64,000 nt of DNA from Streptomyces misionensis. Its GTDB lineage: Bacteria > Actinomycetota > Actinomycetes > Streptomycetales > Streptomycetaceae. The position numbers were made by a program, and so were the translations under genes. Below are positions 31,851-40,612 of this stretch, one piece after another (positions within the stretch are counted from its first letter, which is position 1; each line of letters opens with the position of its first letter). The stretch covers positions 124,001-188,000 of the forward strand of contig NZ_FNTD01000003.1 of the NCBI RefSeq assembly GCF_900104815.1. The letters are read 5' to 3'. A model generated the notes under the pieces. It was not told where the DNA came from. It saw nothing but the letters and a program-made list of their open reading frames with translations, and searched no databases.

Positions 31851-31880
31851 GTGCACACGTGCACGTGCACGCGCGTGCAC
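31851..31880. promoter_or_regulatory. Cluster of GTGCAC palindromes
   Basis: Four GTGCAC hexamers lie within 30 bp (GTGCACACGTGCACGTGCAC then GCGCGTGCAC). They are between a terminator and the start of the large 31925 gene. The symmetry suggests an operator with several overlapping half-sites. Confidence 0.5.
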
Positions 31881-31924
31881 ACGAGACCCCACTGTCTGTC
31901 AAGTCCCTGGAGGGGAGGTGCACC

Positions 31925-34078
31925 GTGTCCGACGAGTCCGACGACTCCGGCAGCGGAACCCTGGTCCGCGGCCCCTGGAGCGGTGATTCCACGTTCGCAC
32001 CGCCACCGATCCCGAATTTCGCCGACACCATTCCACCGCCGGAAGACATTCCGGAGGCTCCTCCGGAGTCTCCGGAGGAGACGACGATGGAACTTCCGGT
32101 GATTCCGGCTGCACCGGATCCGGCAACGGCGCTGCGTTCGGAGGGAATCACGGCGCCCGATCCGGAAGATGACGCGGATATCGATTTGGAAGGCGAATAC
32201 GTTCAGCCGCGTTCTCTCGCTGACCGTCTCGGTGACTGGCTTGAATTCCGGCTGGAAAGGGCGCGGGCGCTTCATGAGGGTGAAGCACCTTTCCGTGAGG
32301 CTGAAATAGCGCGGAAGGCTGCACTGCTGGAGGGCCGCACCGCGCAGGAAGTCGCGATGATGGAGCAGAACGGAAAGCTCCATGCCGCGATGATGAAAGC
32401 GAAGGGAGACAAGGCGGCGGCGCGCGGAAAGGCGGATGCCGACCGCATGAGGTCGTCCGGCTCCGGCCTGGGGGTGGACAAGGGCCGATCGAAGGCCGGC
32501 GGCGGGGGAGGGCCCTCGCGCGGCGGTGGCGGCAGCGGCGCCTCCCGCAACGTCTCCGGGCCCGGGCCGAACCGCTCCAACTCCGGCGGCAGCAACGGGC
32601 GTTCCGGCTCCGCCGGTGGCGGCAAGGGCGGCGCGAAGGGCCCTGACCGGCCCTCTGGCAGCCGTACACCCAGTTCCGGTCGCAACGGGTCGTCCGGGGG
32701 GTCGAAAGGCTCTCAGACGGGCTCTGGCGGCTCCGGCAAGAACGGCAACTCCAAGGGCGACGGGGGCGGCCGGGGCCAGAACGGCCCGGCGTCCAGCGCC
32801 CGTGCCGAGCGGGCCCGCAGCCGCCAGGAGCGCGCCGGGGCCCGGCAGGCCGGACGGCAGGAGCGGCGCAGTGCCGGTCACGCCGCCGGCCTCGCCGACC
32901 GGACCAAGGACCGCGACCAGGCCCGCGCCAACCGGCAGCAGGCGTGGGAGTACCGCCGGGCCAGGAAGGCGGAGCGGGAGGCGGCGCGGAAGGCGAAGCG
33001 GGAAGCCGCGGCGTCGGCCACGCCGGGCCGCACCACGTTGGGCCGGGCCGTCGCGGAGGAAGCCCAGCGGCGCTTCGACAAGCGCCGCGCCGACGCGAAG
33101 GACGCGAAGGCGGGCACTGAGAAGGTCAGCCTGATCAAGGACAAGGACGCCAAGGGCAAGGGCACCGACGGCAAGGACGAGAAGACCGCCAAGGACGGCC
33201 CTGACGGGGCCTCCAGCGCGACAAAGGACGTCCCGTCGTCCGATGAGCCGGGGAAGGGCTCAAAGGCCGGTGACAGGCCGTCTGATGACTCGAAGAAGCG
33301 GCGTCGGTTCCGGCGTCGGCGCAGCGGTGCGACGGGACCGGCCGGATGGCGTGGACGCGCCCGCCGCACCGGTCGCACCGGGCGTGCTGGGCGCGCCGGC
33401 CGACGTGGCCGCCCGGAAGGCAGCCCGTTCGGCGCGCAGGACCCTCCCACGGTGGAGTGGCCCGATCGCCCCCGCCGCCCGCCGCGCACCGACGGCAAGG
33501 GCACGGGCGAGGACGACATCGTCGACGCGGACATCGTCCCCGATAGGCCCGCGGCCGTGACGACCGGCGTGAAGGGCCTGCCGCCCGCGCCGGAGAAGCA
33601 CACTGCCCGGCCCGGAACCAGCCGACCCACCGGCACGGAAGGGAGCAGCGTGAGCAGCTCGGAAGTCAGCAGGCCGTCCGGGCAGAGCGGCCTGGCCGTC
33701 CAGCACCGTACGGACATCACGTTCGACGAGTACCTGATGGAGATGGCGAACATCGCCATTCAGGCCGCCGTCGACCAGGAGCGGGCCGAGGCCCTCATGG
33801 AGGCGCTCGGCAAGGTTGCCGATGCCCTGCGGGACATGGCCACCGACCTGGTCGGTGACCACAACGTCTCCACTCAGGTCACCGACTTGATCACCGACCT
33901 CGCCGACGCTGCGGCCCGTATGAAGTCCCAGGCCGAACAGTGCGCGATCGAGTGCGGCCTGGCCAAGGAGGCCGCCAAGCTCGCGGCCGCCATGGTCGCC
34001 CGCGTCTACGGCCAGGACATGGACGCCAAGGAGGACGCGGGCCTGACCTACGCGTCGTCCGCCACCCACCACGACTAA
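31925..34078 (+). CDS. Large low-complexity plasmid protein, 717 aa
   Basis: GTG at 31925 follows GGAGGGGAGGTGCACC. An acidic N-terminus (DESDDSG, DPEDDADIDLEGEYV) leads to a helix (LADRLGDWLEFRLERARALH) and a coiled coil. A Gly/Ser-rich disordered part of over 100 residues is followed by highly basic helices (RKAEREAARKAKREA) and an ordered helical C-terminal domain (TFDEYLMEMANIAIQAAVDQ ... AAKLAAAMVARVYGQDM). It sits just before the TraB-associated genes, so a structural transfer role is likely. No enzymatic motif. Confidence 0.68.
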   Translation: MSDESDDSGSGTLVRGPWSGDSTFAPPPIPNFADTIPPPEDIPEAPPESPEETTMELPVIPAAPDPATALRSEGITAPDPEDDADIDLEGEYVQPRSLADRLGDWLEFRLERARALHEGEAPFREAEIARKAALLEGRTAQEVAMMEQNGKLHAAMMKAKGDKAAARGKADADRMRSSGSGLGVDKGRSKAGGGGGPSRGGGGSGASRNVSGPGPNRSNSGGSNGRSGSAGGGKGGAKGPDRPSGSRTPSSGRNGSSGGSKGSQTGSGGSGKNGNSKGDGGGRGQNGPASSARAERARSRQERAGARQAGRQERRSAGHAAGLADRTKDRDQARANRQQAWEYRRARKAEREAARKAKREAAASATPGRTTLGRAVAEEAQRRFDKRRADAKDAKAGTEKVSLIKDKDAKGKGTDGKDEKTAKDGPDGASSATKDVPSSDEPGKGSKAGDRPSDDSKKRRRFRRRRSGATGPAGWRGRARRTGRTGRAGRAGRRGRPEGSPFGAQDPPTVEWPDRPRRPPRTDGKGTGEDDIVDADIVPDRPAAVTTGVKGLPPAPEKHTARPGTSRPTGTEGSSVSSSEVSRPSGQSGLAVQHRTDITFDEYLMEMANIAIQAAVDQERAEALMEALGKVADALRDMATDLVGDHNVSTQVTDLITDLADAAARMKSQAEQCAIECGLAKEAAKLAAAMVARVYGQDMDAKEDAGLTYASSATHHD

Positions 34079-34099
34079 CAGCTCGGAGGACTCCCGCTG

Positions 34100-34516
34100 A
34101 TGAGTGACCTCGCACCGCACACCGGCAGCGCGGCGCCCGCGCCGGCCGACGGCGACAACCGTTACAAGGCCGTCCAGGCCAAGCTGGGCAGGCTGGGCAA
34201 GGCCATGGACGACGCCGCTCTCGAGCTGGAGTCGCTGCGGCGCAGCATGCAGGCCAACGCCACCCGCACGGAGGGCGTCGCCGTTGACATCGTCAACGCC
34301 GGCCTGGACCCGAAGTTCGTGGAGCTGACCAACAACGTCGCGCTCGCCCTGGGCGGCGCGGCCGTCCAGGTCAAGAAGCTTCACGAGACGGCCGAGGAGG
34401 CCGCCGATCTCACCCACCAGACCAAGCGCACCCACTCCAAGCTGTACGGGGCGCTGGACGACATCCGCTCCAACCGGCGTGAGAAGACCCCCAAGCCGGG
34501 CTTCCTCACCCGCTGA
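34100..34516 (+). CDS. Small conjugation-associated helical protein
   Basis: ATG at 34100 follows AGCTCGGAGGACTCCCGCTG. The 138-residue helical protein (KAVQAKLGRLGKAMDDAALE, FVELTNNVALALGGAAVQVK) ends YGALDDIRSNRREKTPKPGF, an ending I associate with proteins encoded just before the Streptomyces plasmid translocase. It contains no ATPase motif. It precedes the FtsK-like gene by 80 bp. Confidence 0.66.
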   Translation: MSDLAPHTGSAAPAPADGDNRYKAVQAKLGRLGKAMDDAALELESLRRSMQANATRTEGVAVDIVNAGLDPKFVELTNNVALALGGAAVQVKKLHETAEEAADLTHQTKRTHSKLYGALDDIRSNRREKTPKPGFLTR

Positions 34517-34596
34517 TCCCCCACCCACCCATCCCGTCACGGGCGGCCCTGCGGCAACCGCGGGCCGCCCGTCCTGCTTCTGTGAAGGAGACACCG

Positions 34597-36744
34597 GTGT
34601 CCACGCCGCGCAGTGTCGCGCTCGAACGCCTCGCCTACACCCTCGCCGCGCCTGTGCTGGCCGTGGCTCCGAACCTTTACCCCGACAGCCCCGTCAACCA
34701 GGTGGTGCAGCTGGCCGGTGCCGCCGGGGTCGGCGGCATCGTCCTGGCCGCCAAGGGTGAGGAGACCGGCGCCGGACGCAAGATCCTGCGCTGGGCGCCG
34801 CTGGTCCTGGCCGCTGCCGTCGACGTCGCCGCCAAGCACACCCTGGGCTGGGGGCCGTACTGGATGGACGGACTGCTTGCCGCCGGATGGGCGGTGGCCG
34901 GCTACCTGGTGATGCCGTTCTCCCGGCACACCCGCCGCCGTCACCGTCCTGCTCTGGCCGCCCCGGTCCCGCAGCCGGTGGCCGTCGCGGCTTTGGAGCC
35001 GTCGGTGGCGCAGCCGGACGACGGAGCCGGAGCCGACCTGCTCACCCGCGAGGCGCGGATGATGTGGGAGCGCGCCGGGATGCCCGCCCGCACCCGCGTC
35101 GTCAAGGCCACCCGGCACTCCGGCATGCGGGTCGACCTCACCCTGCTGCTGCGCGCCTCGGAGACCGGAAGGCCGATCACCGGCCTGTCCCCTGAAGCCG
35201 TCGGCGCCGCGTTCGGCGTGCCCGCGGCTGACGTCACCCTCGCGGACGTTCCGGTCCAGCCCGGCCGGCAGGGCGGGCCCGGCTGGATGGAGGCCCGGAT
35301 CACCCCGGAGGCCAACGCCCGGCGCCGCACCGCGCCGACGCCCCAGGAGCGTTGGATCGACCGGGTCGGCGGACCCAAGGGTGGCGCGCCCGGCTCCGAG
35401 CTGGTCCACAAGACCCGTGACGAGGCACGGGGGGTGACCTTCTACCGGGCGGGGATGACCGATTCCACTGAGACGCCGCGTATCGACCTGGCCAAGGTCT
35501 GCCGCGCGCTCGGGCTGCCCGAGGACGACTCGTGCGTGTTCGTCCTCATCGACGGGTCGGAGTTCCTGATCAGCGCGTTCGACGAGCCGCCGCTGAGCCA
35601 GATCTTCGCCGCCACGCGTGAGCTGCTCACCCCCGACGCCAAGGGCATGTACGTGTGCGGGTTCACCATCACCGGCCAGCCGGTGAAGACGATGGTGTTC
35701 CAGCACGACAAGAACGCCGCGGCCCACGGCCTGACCCTCGGGGTCAGCCGGTCAGGCAAGACGCAGTTCTTCGCGATCAACATGGCCGCCCAGTCCCTGG
35801 CCGGTCAGGTGGTGTGGCTGTCCACCGTCCGCAAGGACGAGAAGACCACCGTGCTCGGGAAGTACATCGACCGGCAGGGCTCGAACGCGCTGTGGATGGC
35901 ACGCCAGCTGCGGGCCGCGAAGGCGCTGTGCGAGATCAGGGCGGAGATGCCCTGGCCGCACGACGGCCAGCCGCACGACTACAAGCCGGGTGACCCGCGT
36001 TGCCCCTACCGGCAGCTGAATGTGTACGCGGATGAGTTCATGACCGCGGCGCAGGACGGGGACTTCGGAGAGTTCATCCAGAAGGACGGCGAGGACCTCA
36101 CGGTCACCGGGCTGAAGTACGGCATCGGCTTCAACCCGGCCGGGCAGTCGCCGTTCGCGCACAACGGGTTCTCCACCGAGATGAAGGACAACCTGCGGCA
36201 GAACAGCCGCCCGGTCATCTTCAACATGGGTTCGCCCGGCGCCACCCGCAAGGCGGCGGAGGGCACCATGGAGAACCCGTACGACGTGCCGACCATCCCG
36301 GCCCGCTACTCCCGCAGCGAAGGCTCCGCGATCGAGCGGGCCATGCGCGGCGAGGCCGACCCCGAGAACGGCGTCTCCACCGGTGGCGTCGCGGTCATCG
36401 TCCTCGACAACGGCCGTGCCGTTCTCATGCGGTCGCTGTACGCGGACTTCGATACCGACCTCTCCGAGCTGTTCCCCGACGAGGTCAACCGGCTCACCGA
36501 CTACGAGATCAGCGAGCTGGAGAAGCGCGGCCTGTGGTTCGACTGGAACGAGCCCGTGCGGCCCGGCGAGTTCTGGCCCGAGCCCGACGAGGACGACGAC
36601 GGCGAGGGCCGCTCCCGCCGGCGCGGCGGAGGCGGCGGCAAGGGTGGTGGCGGGCGCGGCTCCAAGAGCGGCAACCGCCGCTCCGAGCAGGTCGCCTCGC
36701 CCCGCCAGGCGCTGGAGGCCATCAAGAGCCTCACCGAAGCCTGA
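34597..36744 (+). CDS. FtsK/SpoIIIE-like plasmid transfer translocase (TraB type)
   Basis: GTG at 34597 follows GAAGGAGACACCG. The 715-residue protein has an N-terminal membrane part (LAAPVLAVAPNL; VVQLAGAAGVGGIVLAAKG; WMDGLLAAGWAVAGYLVMPF). The ATPase core has Walker A GVSRSGKTQ at about 383-391 and Walker B LNVYADEF at about 475-482. A Gly/Arg-rich segment precedes the C-terminus. TraB proteins form a hexameric DNA pump moving double-stranded plasmid DNA between hyphae. The C-terminal recognition helix should bind an 8-bp clt repeat; none is obvious directly downstream. Confidence 0.9.
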   Translation: MSTPRSVALERLAYTLAAPVLAVAPNLYPDSPVNQVVQLAGAAGVGGIVLAAKGEETGAGRKILRWAPLVLAAAVDVAAKHTLGWGPYWMDGLLAAGWAVAGYLVMPFSRHTRRRHRPALAAPVPQPVAVAALEPSVAQPDDGAGADLLTREARMMWERAGMPARTRVVKATRHSGMRVDLTLLLRASETGRPITGLSPEAVGAAFGVPAADVTLADVPVQPGRQGGPGWMEARITPEANARRRTAPTPQERWIDRVGGPKGGAPGSELVHKTRDEARGVTFYRAGMTDSTETPRIDLAKVCRALGLPEDDSCVFVLIDGSEFLISAFDEPPLSQIFAATRELLTPDAKGMYVCGFTITGQPVKTMVFQHDKNAAAHGLTLGVSRSGKTQFFAINMAAQSLAGQVVWLSTVRKDEKTTVLGKYIDRQGSNALWMARQLRAAKALCEIRAEMPWPHDGQPHDYKPGDPRCPYRQLNVYADEFMTAAQDGDFGEFIQKDGEDLTVTGLKYGIGFNPAGQSPFAHNGFSTEMKDNLRQNSRPVIFNMGSPGATRKAAEGTMENPYDVPTIPARYSRSEGSAIERAMRGEADPENGVSTGGVAVIVLDNGRAVLMRSLYADFDTDLSELFPDEVNRLTDYEISELEKRGLWFDWNEPVRPGEFWPEPDEDDDGEGRSRRRGGGGGKGGGGRGSKSGNRRSEQVASPRQALEAIKSLTEA

Positions 36745-36822
36745 TCACCCCCCTATCCCCTGGGCCGGCCTGTCCGAGCGCGGCCAGCCCCACCCGATCC
36801 CTCGCGAAGGAGCACCACCACC

Positions 36823-37011
36823 GTGGCCCTGTCCATCTCCGCCGCCGTGCTGCTGGGCATCATCGTCGTCGTCCTGGTCAAGGGCGGCTACGTCCGCGTC
36901 GGCTCCGCGCTGGCCTGCACCCTGTTCGGGTTCACCCTCGCCGCGACCGGCCTGGCCCCGACCATCAACAGCGGCCTCGCCTCGCTCACCGGACTGCTCT
37001 CCAGCCTCTGA
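36823..37011 (+). CDS. Small membrane protein, 62 aa
   Basis: GTG at 36823 follows GAAGGAGCACCACCACC. Two hydrophobic segments (AVLLGIIVVVLVKGG and SALACTLFGFTLAATGLAP) give a helical hairpin. It lies directly after the translocase gene, where Streptomyces plasmids carry spread (spd) genes. Its stop abuts the stop of a convergent 53-aa gene. Confidence 0.7.
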   Translation: MALSISAAVLLGIIVVVLVKGGYVRVGSALACTLFGFTLAATGLAPTINSGLASLTGLLSSL

Positions 37012-37173
37012 CTACGCCTCGGTCCACGGCGGGTCCGGGGTGTCATTGAGTCCCTCGCAGTTCCAGCAGTCCCACTCCGAGGGGAGTTCCCACTTATCCA
37101 CCCAGAAGCCGACCTGCTTGCCCACCAAGTAGTTGTCCTCGCCGCACCACCCGCACTCGAAGACGAACTCCAC
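37012..37173 (-). CDS. Tiny zinc-ribbon protein, 53 aa
   Basis: GTG at 37173 follows GGAAGGGGCTGGG. It reads VEFVFECGWCGEDNYLVGKQ and then WDCWNCEGL: two CxxC pairs about 28 residues apart, a complete minimal zinc ribbon. It is one of the very few minus-strand genes in a 21-kb plus-strand stretch. It lies against a small membrane protein gene on one side and a very strong hairpin on the other. Confidence 0.68.
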   Translation of the reverse strand: MEFVFECGWCGEDNYLVGKQVGFWVDKWELPSEWDCWNCEGLNDTPDPPWTEA

Positions 37174-37260
37174 CCCAGCCCCTTCCCCGCGCTTGTAGGT
37201 CCGAGGATGCCCGGGGCGCGGGTTCGATGACACCCGAACACCCAATCCCCCGCTGCACAA

Positions 37261-37307
37261 CGCCGAAAGGGCGCCGCCAGACACCAACCGGCGGCGCCCT
37301 TTCGGCG
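37261..37307. terminator. Perfect 18-bp hairpin
   Basis: CGCCGAAAGGGCGCCGCC / GGCGGCGCCCTTTCGGCG with an 11-base loop, between the 53-aa minus-strand gene and the DUF6197-like gene. It is one of the strongest stems in the window. Confidence 0.75.
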
Positions 37308-37326
37308 TCCCCTGCCTGGAGCCCCG

Positions 37327-37893
37327 ATGCCCCATGCCGCGCACTCCCCCGCCATAGACCCACCCTCCCCGACCACCACCCAGGCCGCCGCACCGCCGGC
37401 AGAACTGTCCCTCGAGGAACGCCTCACCCTGGTCGACGCGAAAATGACCGTGAAGCTGGACGAAGCGGCCGTCAAATACGAGGTCAACACGGCCCACATC
37501 CCCACCGAGCCGGTGGACCTGGCCGACATCGTCACCGGCCCCGTCGACACGGAGCCCGTCGCCACCGGGCCCGCCCCGCTGCCGGACCTGCACCCGACCC
37601 CGGTCGCGGCCCTGCTGCAGCGCGCCCACCACCGCCTGCTCACCGGCGGCTGGTGCAAGGACGTCCTGGTCGACGAGGACGGCGCCCGCTGCATGCTCGG
37701 AGCCATCCGCATCGAGGCCCGCGGCGACAGCGGCCTGGAAGCCAGCGCCGCCACCGTGCTCCTGGACACGATCCGCCGCAAGTTCGGCAACGTCGACTCC
37801 GTGCCGTCCTTCAACGACGCGCACGGATCGCCCCGCATCCCGCTCCGCATGGTCGACCAGGCCGCCCGCCTCGCCGACGCCCGCGGCCTGTAA
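37327..37893 (+). CDS. DUF6197-like protein
   Basis: In this 188-residue protein, a variable, acidic N-terminal half is followed by HHRLLTGGWCKDVLVDEDGA, RCMLGAIRIEARG and NVDSVPSFNDAHGSPRI. This pattern (GW.q...D.dG..C.lGA ... svpsfND) is typical of the actinobacterial DUF6197 family. Function unknown. It starts a new unit after the 18-bp hairpin. Confidence 0.74.
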   Translation: MPHAAHSPAIDPPSPTTTQAAAPPAELSLEERLTLVDAKMTVKLDEAAVKYEVNTAHIPTEPVDLADIVTGPVDTEPVATGPAPLPDLHPTPVAALLQRAHHRLLTGGWCKDVLVDEDGARCMLGAIRIEARGDSGLEASAATVLLDTIRRKFGNVDSVPSFNDAHGSPRIPLRMVDQAARLADARGL

Positions 37894-38007
37894 CCGCTCC
37901 GAGTCCCCTGCCTCGCGCCCGTACCCCGCACGCCCGGGGCCCGGACGCGGGGCAGGCCACCCGGCCGCAACGCCCACCACCCACACCAGCGAAGGAGTAA
38001 CTGCCCC

Positions 38008-38775
38008 ATGTCCAGCAACGACAGGCAGATGAACGGCCAGCCCCGCCCGAACTGCTTCCTCGACCATCTCGAGCTCCCGCCCGCCCGCAAGGACAAGCAG
38101 CGCCTGGCGCGGCTGCGCGCCGCATGGAAGGCGTCCTGGGAGGAAGGCGGCTTCCTCTACCAGCGGTGGGAAGAGCTCTACCAGGCCCGGCACGCCAGCT
38201 GGCACGAGCTCGCCGCCTGGATCAAAACGGCCGCTCTGTTCGGCGGTCTCAGCCTCATCGTCATGATGGTGGACACCGCCGGCGACATCGCCTCCGCCGC
38301 CCTCAAGGGGCTCAACGACGTCCCGGCCACCAGCGCCGGTGACGGCAGCGGCCTGTGGGGCACAGTCGACCACCCCGTCCGCGCGTTCCTTGCCGACCAG
38401 GCCGCGCACCTGGCCGTCGCCCCCGCCGCCCTGTACGCGTTCTGGCAGCTGACCGGGCTGCTCGGGCTGGTCGGCGGGTTCTTCGGCAACGCCGGCGCCC
38501 GCATCGCCTGGCTGCTGTTCGGCATCGGCAGCCTCGCCATGATCTGGACCGCCGCCCCGATTGGGGGCCGCGCCGCCGCCACCGGGCTCGCCGCCCTCAT
38601 GTGGGCACTGGCCAGCATCTTCGCCCTGCGCGGTCTGACCCTGCGGCCCATCGTCCACAACCACCCGCCGCAGTACCAGTTCAACCCCGCCCTCCACCTG
38701 CACGCCACCCTCCCCGCCCCCGCCCCGGCAGGCGACGACCTCGGCCCCGACAACGTCCACCCGCTCCAGCGCTGA
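38008..38775 (+). CDS. Integral membrane protein of the transfer region
   Basis: ATG at 38008 follows GAAGGAGTAACTGCCCC. A cytoplasmic N-terminus of about 65 residues is followed by about four or five membrane helices (TAALFGGLSLIVMMVDTAG, FWQLTGLLGLVGGFFGNAG, AWLLFGIGSLAMIWTAA, ATGLAALMWALASIFALRG). The 255-residue size and location resemble SpdB-type spread proteins. It has no catalytic motif. Confidence 0.72.
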   Translation: MSSNDRQMNGQPRPNCFLDHLELPPARKDKQRLARLRAAWKASWEEGGFLYQRWEELYQARHASWHELAAWIKTAALFGGLSLIVMMVDTAGDIASAALKGLNDVPATSAGDGSGLWGTVDHPVRAFLADQAAHLAVAPAALYAFWQLTGLLGLVGGFFGNAGARIAWLLFGIGSLAMIWTAAPIGGRAAATGLAALMWALASIFALRGLTLRPIVHNHPPQYQFNPALHLHATLPAPAPAGDDLGPDNVHPLQR

Positions 38776-38824
38776 CCCCGCACCCGCACCGTCCGGCACC
38801 GCCACCACGCACCGAAGGAATCCG

Positions 38825-39079
38825 ATGAAGACACACCTCGAACAGACCGAGGACTGGGTCGGCACCTTCCACGGGAGCCACCACGGCCGCCCCGCCACGG
38901 TCACCGCGACCCGCGACGACACCCGCCCCGAGCCGTACGCCTGGACATGCACCTGCGGCGCATCCCAGTCCTTCCCGACCGAGGACGGCGTGTGGCCCAC
39001 CGCCTGGCGGCACACCCACCCCACCCGCGTCGACCGGCTGCGCTCGTGGGTTATCCGCCGCTTGCGCACCGCCCGCTGA
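38825..39079 (+). CDS. Small zinc-binding hypothetical protein, 84 aa
   Basis: ATG at 38825 follows CGAAGGAATCCG. It contains WTCTCGASQSFPTEDGVWPT and two histidines (WRHTHPTR), possibly one metal site, and a basic C-terminus. It is the last gene before the apparent insertion at 39.1-40.5 kb. Confidence 0.6.
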   Translation: MKTHLEQTEDWVGTFHGSHHGRPATVTATRDDTRPEPYAWTCTCGASQSFPTEDGVWPTAWRHTHPTRVDRLRSWVIRRLRTAR

Positions 39080-39092
39080 CCTGACGCCCTGC

Positions 39093-39135
39093 CTGGCCCT
39101 CGCCCCGCCCCGTTCGGGGGCCGGGCGAGGACTGG
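39093..39135 (+). terminator. GC-rich hairpin at the cargo boundary
   Basis: CTCGCCCCG..CCCCG-TTCGG-GGG..CCGGGCGAG forms a nested stem just after the 38825 gene. It may end the backbone transcript where the inserted module begins. Confidence 0.5.
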
Positions 39136-39311
39136 ACAGGCCGCCCGGCCGCACGCACCCACCCCGCCCACGGCCGTGTCCGGCCTGCTTCCTTAAACGC
39201 GACTGGACCGGCTACATCAGCAGCCGGCGAAGCGACAGTAAAGAAGTCGGTGTCTCTCGTTCGTGAGCACCGGCACCATGGTCGTCTGTAGCTTCATGCG
39301 CGAGAGGACGA

Positions 39312-39890
39312 GTGCGACGGGTGTCTGGAGACGGGCAGGCGGATCTGACGGAGCTGTGGCAGCAGCGTTGGCCCAGTTGCCCGCCGGTTGGGTACAAGCT
39401 CCGGGGCCCATATCGGGATGTCTGGGTACGTTTTCACAGCCTGCCGGAATCGAAGCGGTACGCGGAGGACGAGAGCGAGTACGCCGTCGTCCTGGAGCGT
39501 TACAACACCGTCCTCGATGAGCTGTTCGCTGGTGCGGACGTGTATGTGATCACACCACTCTGGACGACCGAAGCGGAGGTTCCACCCTCGCAGGCCGTCA
39601 GCGGGTATTGGCAGAGCTTGCTGGTGGAGGACGATCCTGACCCTGCGTTCCGCACGTACTGCCACCTCTTCGCCACCCGCCGGCCCTGGCGGCGTGGCTG
39701 CATCGACGAGCAACTGCGAGACACCGCCGACGACAAGGTGGCGGGCGTCCTCATCACCGACACCAAGATGCAGCGCATCCACCACCCCTACGACGGTGGC
39801 GCCGACGTTTTCCTCGCCACGCCCGAGGAACGGGACCGGGTGCGCGATCGGCATGCCGACTGGCTTTCCCGTCACCCCTCGGGTCTCTGA
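39312..39890 (+). CDS. DUF3885-like protein
   Basis: GTG at 39312 follows GAGAGGACGA. The 192-residue protein has RGPYRDVWVRFHSLPESKRY, then YAVVLERYNTVLDELFAGAD and a helical C-terminus (DRVRDRHADWLSRHPSGL). It loosely matches the DUF3885 pattern of a phosphate/helix segment before 'lf..adv'. It is convergent with a YrhB/Imm35-type gene. Codon bias is less extreme than in its neighbours, consistent with imported cargo. Confidence 0.55.
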   Translation: MRRVSGDGQADLTELWQQRWPSCPPVGYKLRGPYRDVWVRFHSLPESKRYAEDESEYAVVLERYNTVLDELFAGADVYVITPLWTTEAEVPPSQAVSGYWQSLLVEDDPDPAFRTYCHLFATRRPWRRGCIDEQLRDTADDKVAGVLITDTKMQRIHHPYDGGADVFLATPEERDRVRDRHADWLSRHPSGL

Positions 39891-39900
39891 ACGGCTCGGA

Positions 39901-40455
39901 TCACCGCTCCGCTCGAATGGTCTTCACCGCAAGCACCGGGTTGAGGGGCTCCACCAGTTCCTTGGTCGCGACGGCTACGAGGCGCGCGGGCGCCTCACTC
40001 TCCAGCAACGCGCTCACGTACTCGAGGGCTTCCGCAGGCGAGAGCACGGACAGTCTCTGGCGCAGTGTCCGCACAGCGTGCATGCGTCCGCGCGTAGCGG
40101 CAACTCCGCGGAGCGCATCGTGTAGATCGTCCACCGCCGTGCGCACTGGAAGCCCACGTATCCGGGCTCGGTAGTCGTCCTCCCATGCCCCAGTCAGCGC
40201 GGAGACGACGCCGACCTGATGCAGCCCCCCGTCGACACGGTCGACCAGGTATGGCCCGTTGCCCGCGAGCATGAACTTCGGATTCCGAGTGCGCACGAAC
40301 TCCTCGGACGTCCAAGAGACGATCCACACCAGTTCGTGCTCCTCAACGTCCATCACAGCCATGCGCAGTGCCTCCGCACTCGCAGCCCGCCACTGTTGAT
40401 AGTCGCGCTCCAGCTGTTCCTCAACGGCCTGAACGGCGGCTTCTCGCTCGATCAC
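39901..40455 (-). CDS. YrhB / Imm35-type immunity-like protein
   Basis: The 184-residue protein reads EEHELVWIVSWTSEEFVRTR, NPKFMLAGNGPYLVDRVDGG, then VVSALTGAWEDDYRARIRG. This is the YrhB/Immunity-protein-35 layout (strand, W.v.w.s.e......, GNgP.lVDr..G.v). Such proteins often protect against polymorphic toxins. No toxin gene is recognisable beside it, so it may be an orphan immunity gene. It is the only long minus-strand gene in this stretch. Confidence 0.68.
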   Translation of the reverse strand: MIEREAAVQAVEEQLERDYQQWRAASAEALRMAVMDVEEHELVWIVSWTSEEFVRTRNPKFMLAGNGPYLVDRVDGGLHQVGVVSALTGAWEDDYRARIRGLPVRTAVDDLHDALRGVAATRGRMHAVRTLRQRLSVLSPAEALEYVSALLESEAPARLVAVATKELVEPLNPVLAVKTIRAER

Positions 40456-40499
40456 GCGTGCAGCATCCCGTACCGGCCCGGTCTCGACCAGCGAATTCC

Positions 40500-40593
40500 C
40501 TCAGACCCGGGCCAACACGCAGAAAGGGCCAACGAGCCACCTGCGCCCGCCTCCTACATCGCTCCCCCGGCCAAGCACCTGCTGGCCGCCTGA
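40500..40593 (+). pseudogene. 3' remnant of a plasmid backbone gene
   Basis: A plus-strand frame reads GQHAERANEPPAPASYIAPP and AKHLLAA, then stops, 20 bp before the next gene. It has no start because the YrhB gene and its promoter replace the upstream part. It marks the right edge of the inserted module. Confidence 0.5.
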
Positions 40594-40612
40594 CCCGAGA
40601 GGACCACCGCCC

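Noticed and set aside
33260..34594. 444-codon antisense frame
   Set aside because: It is opposite to the low-complexity protein and the conjugation-associated protein, with only shadow-type composition.
36745..36822. clt repeats directly behind the TraB-like gene
   Set aside because: No repeated 8-mer such as those known for TraB binding was found in this gap.
37174..39171. Very long open frame on the minus strand across the DUF6197 and membrane protein genes
   Set aside because: It is antisense to genes with good ribosome-binding sites and clear domains, and its protein is repetitive Gly/Val/Arg, typical of GC-rich antisense frames. Only its last 53 codons (37012-37173) look real.
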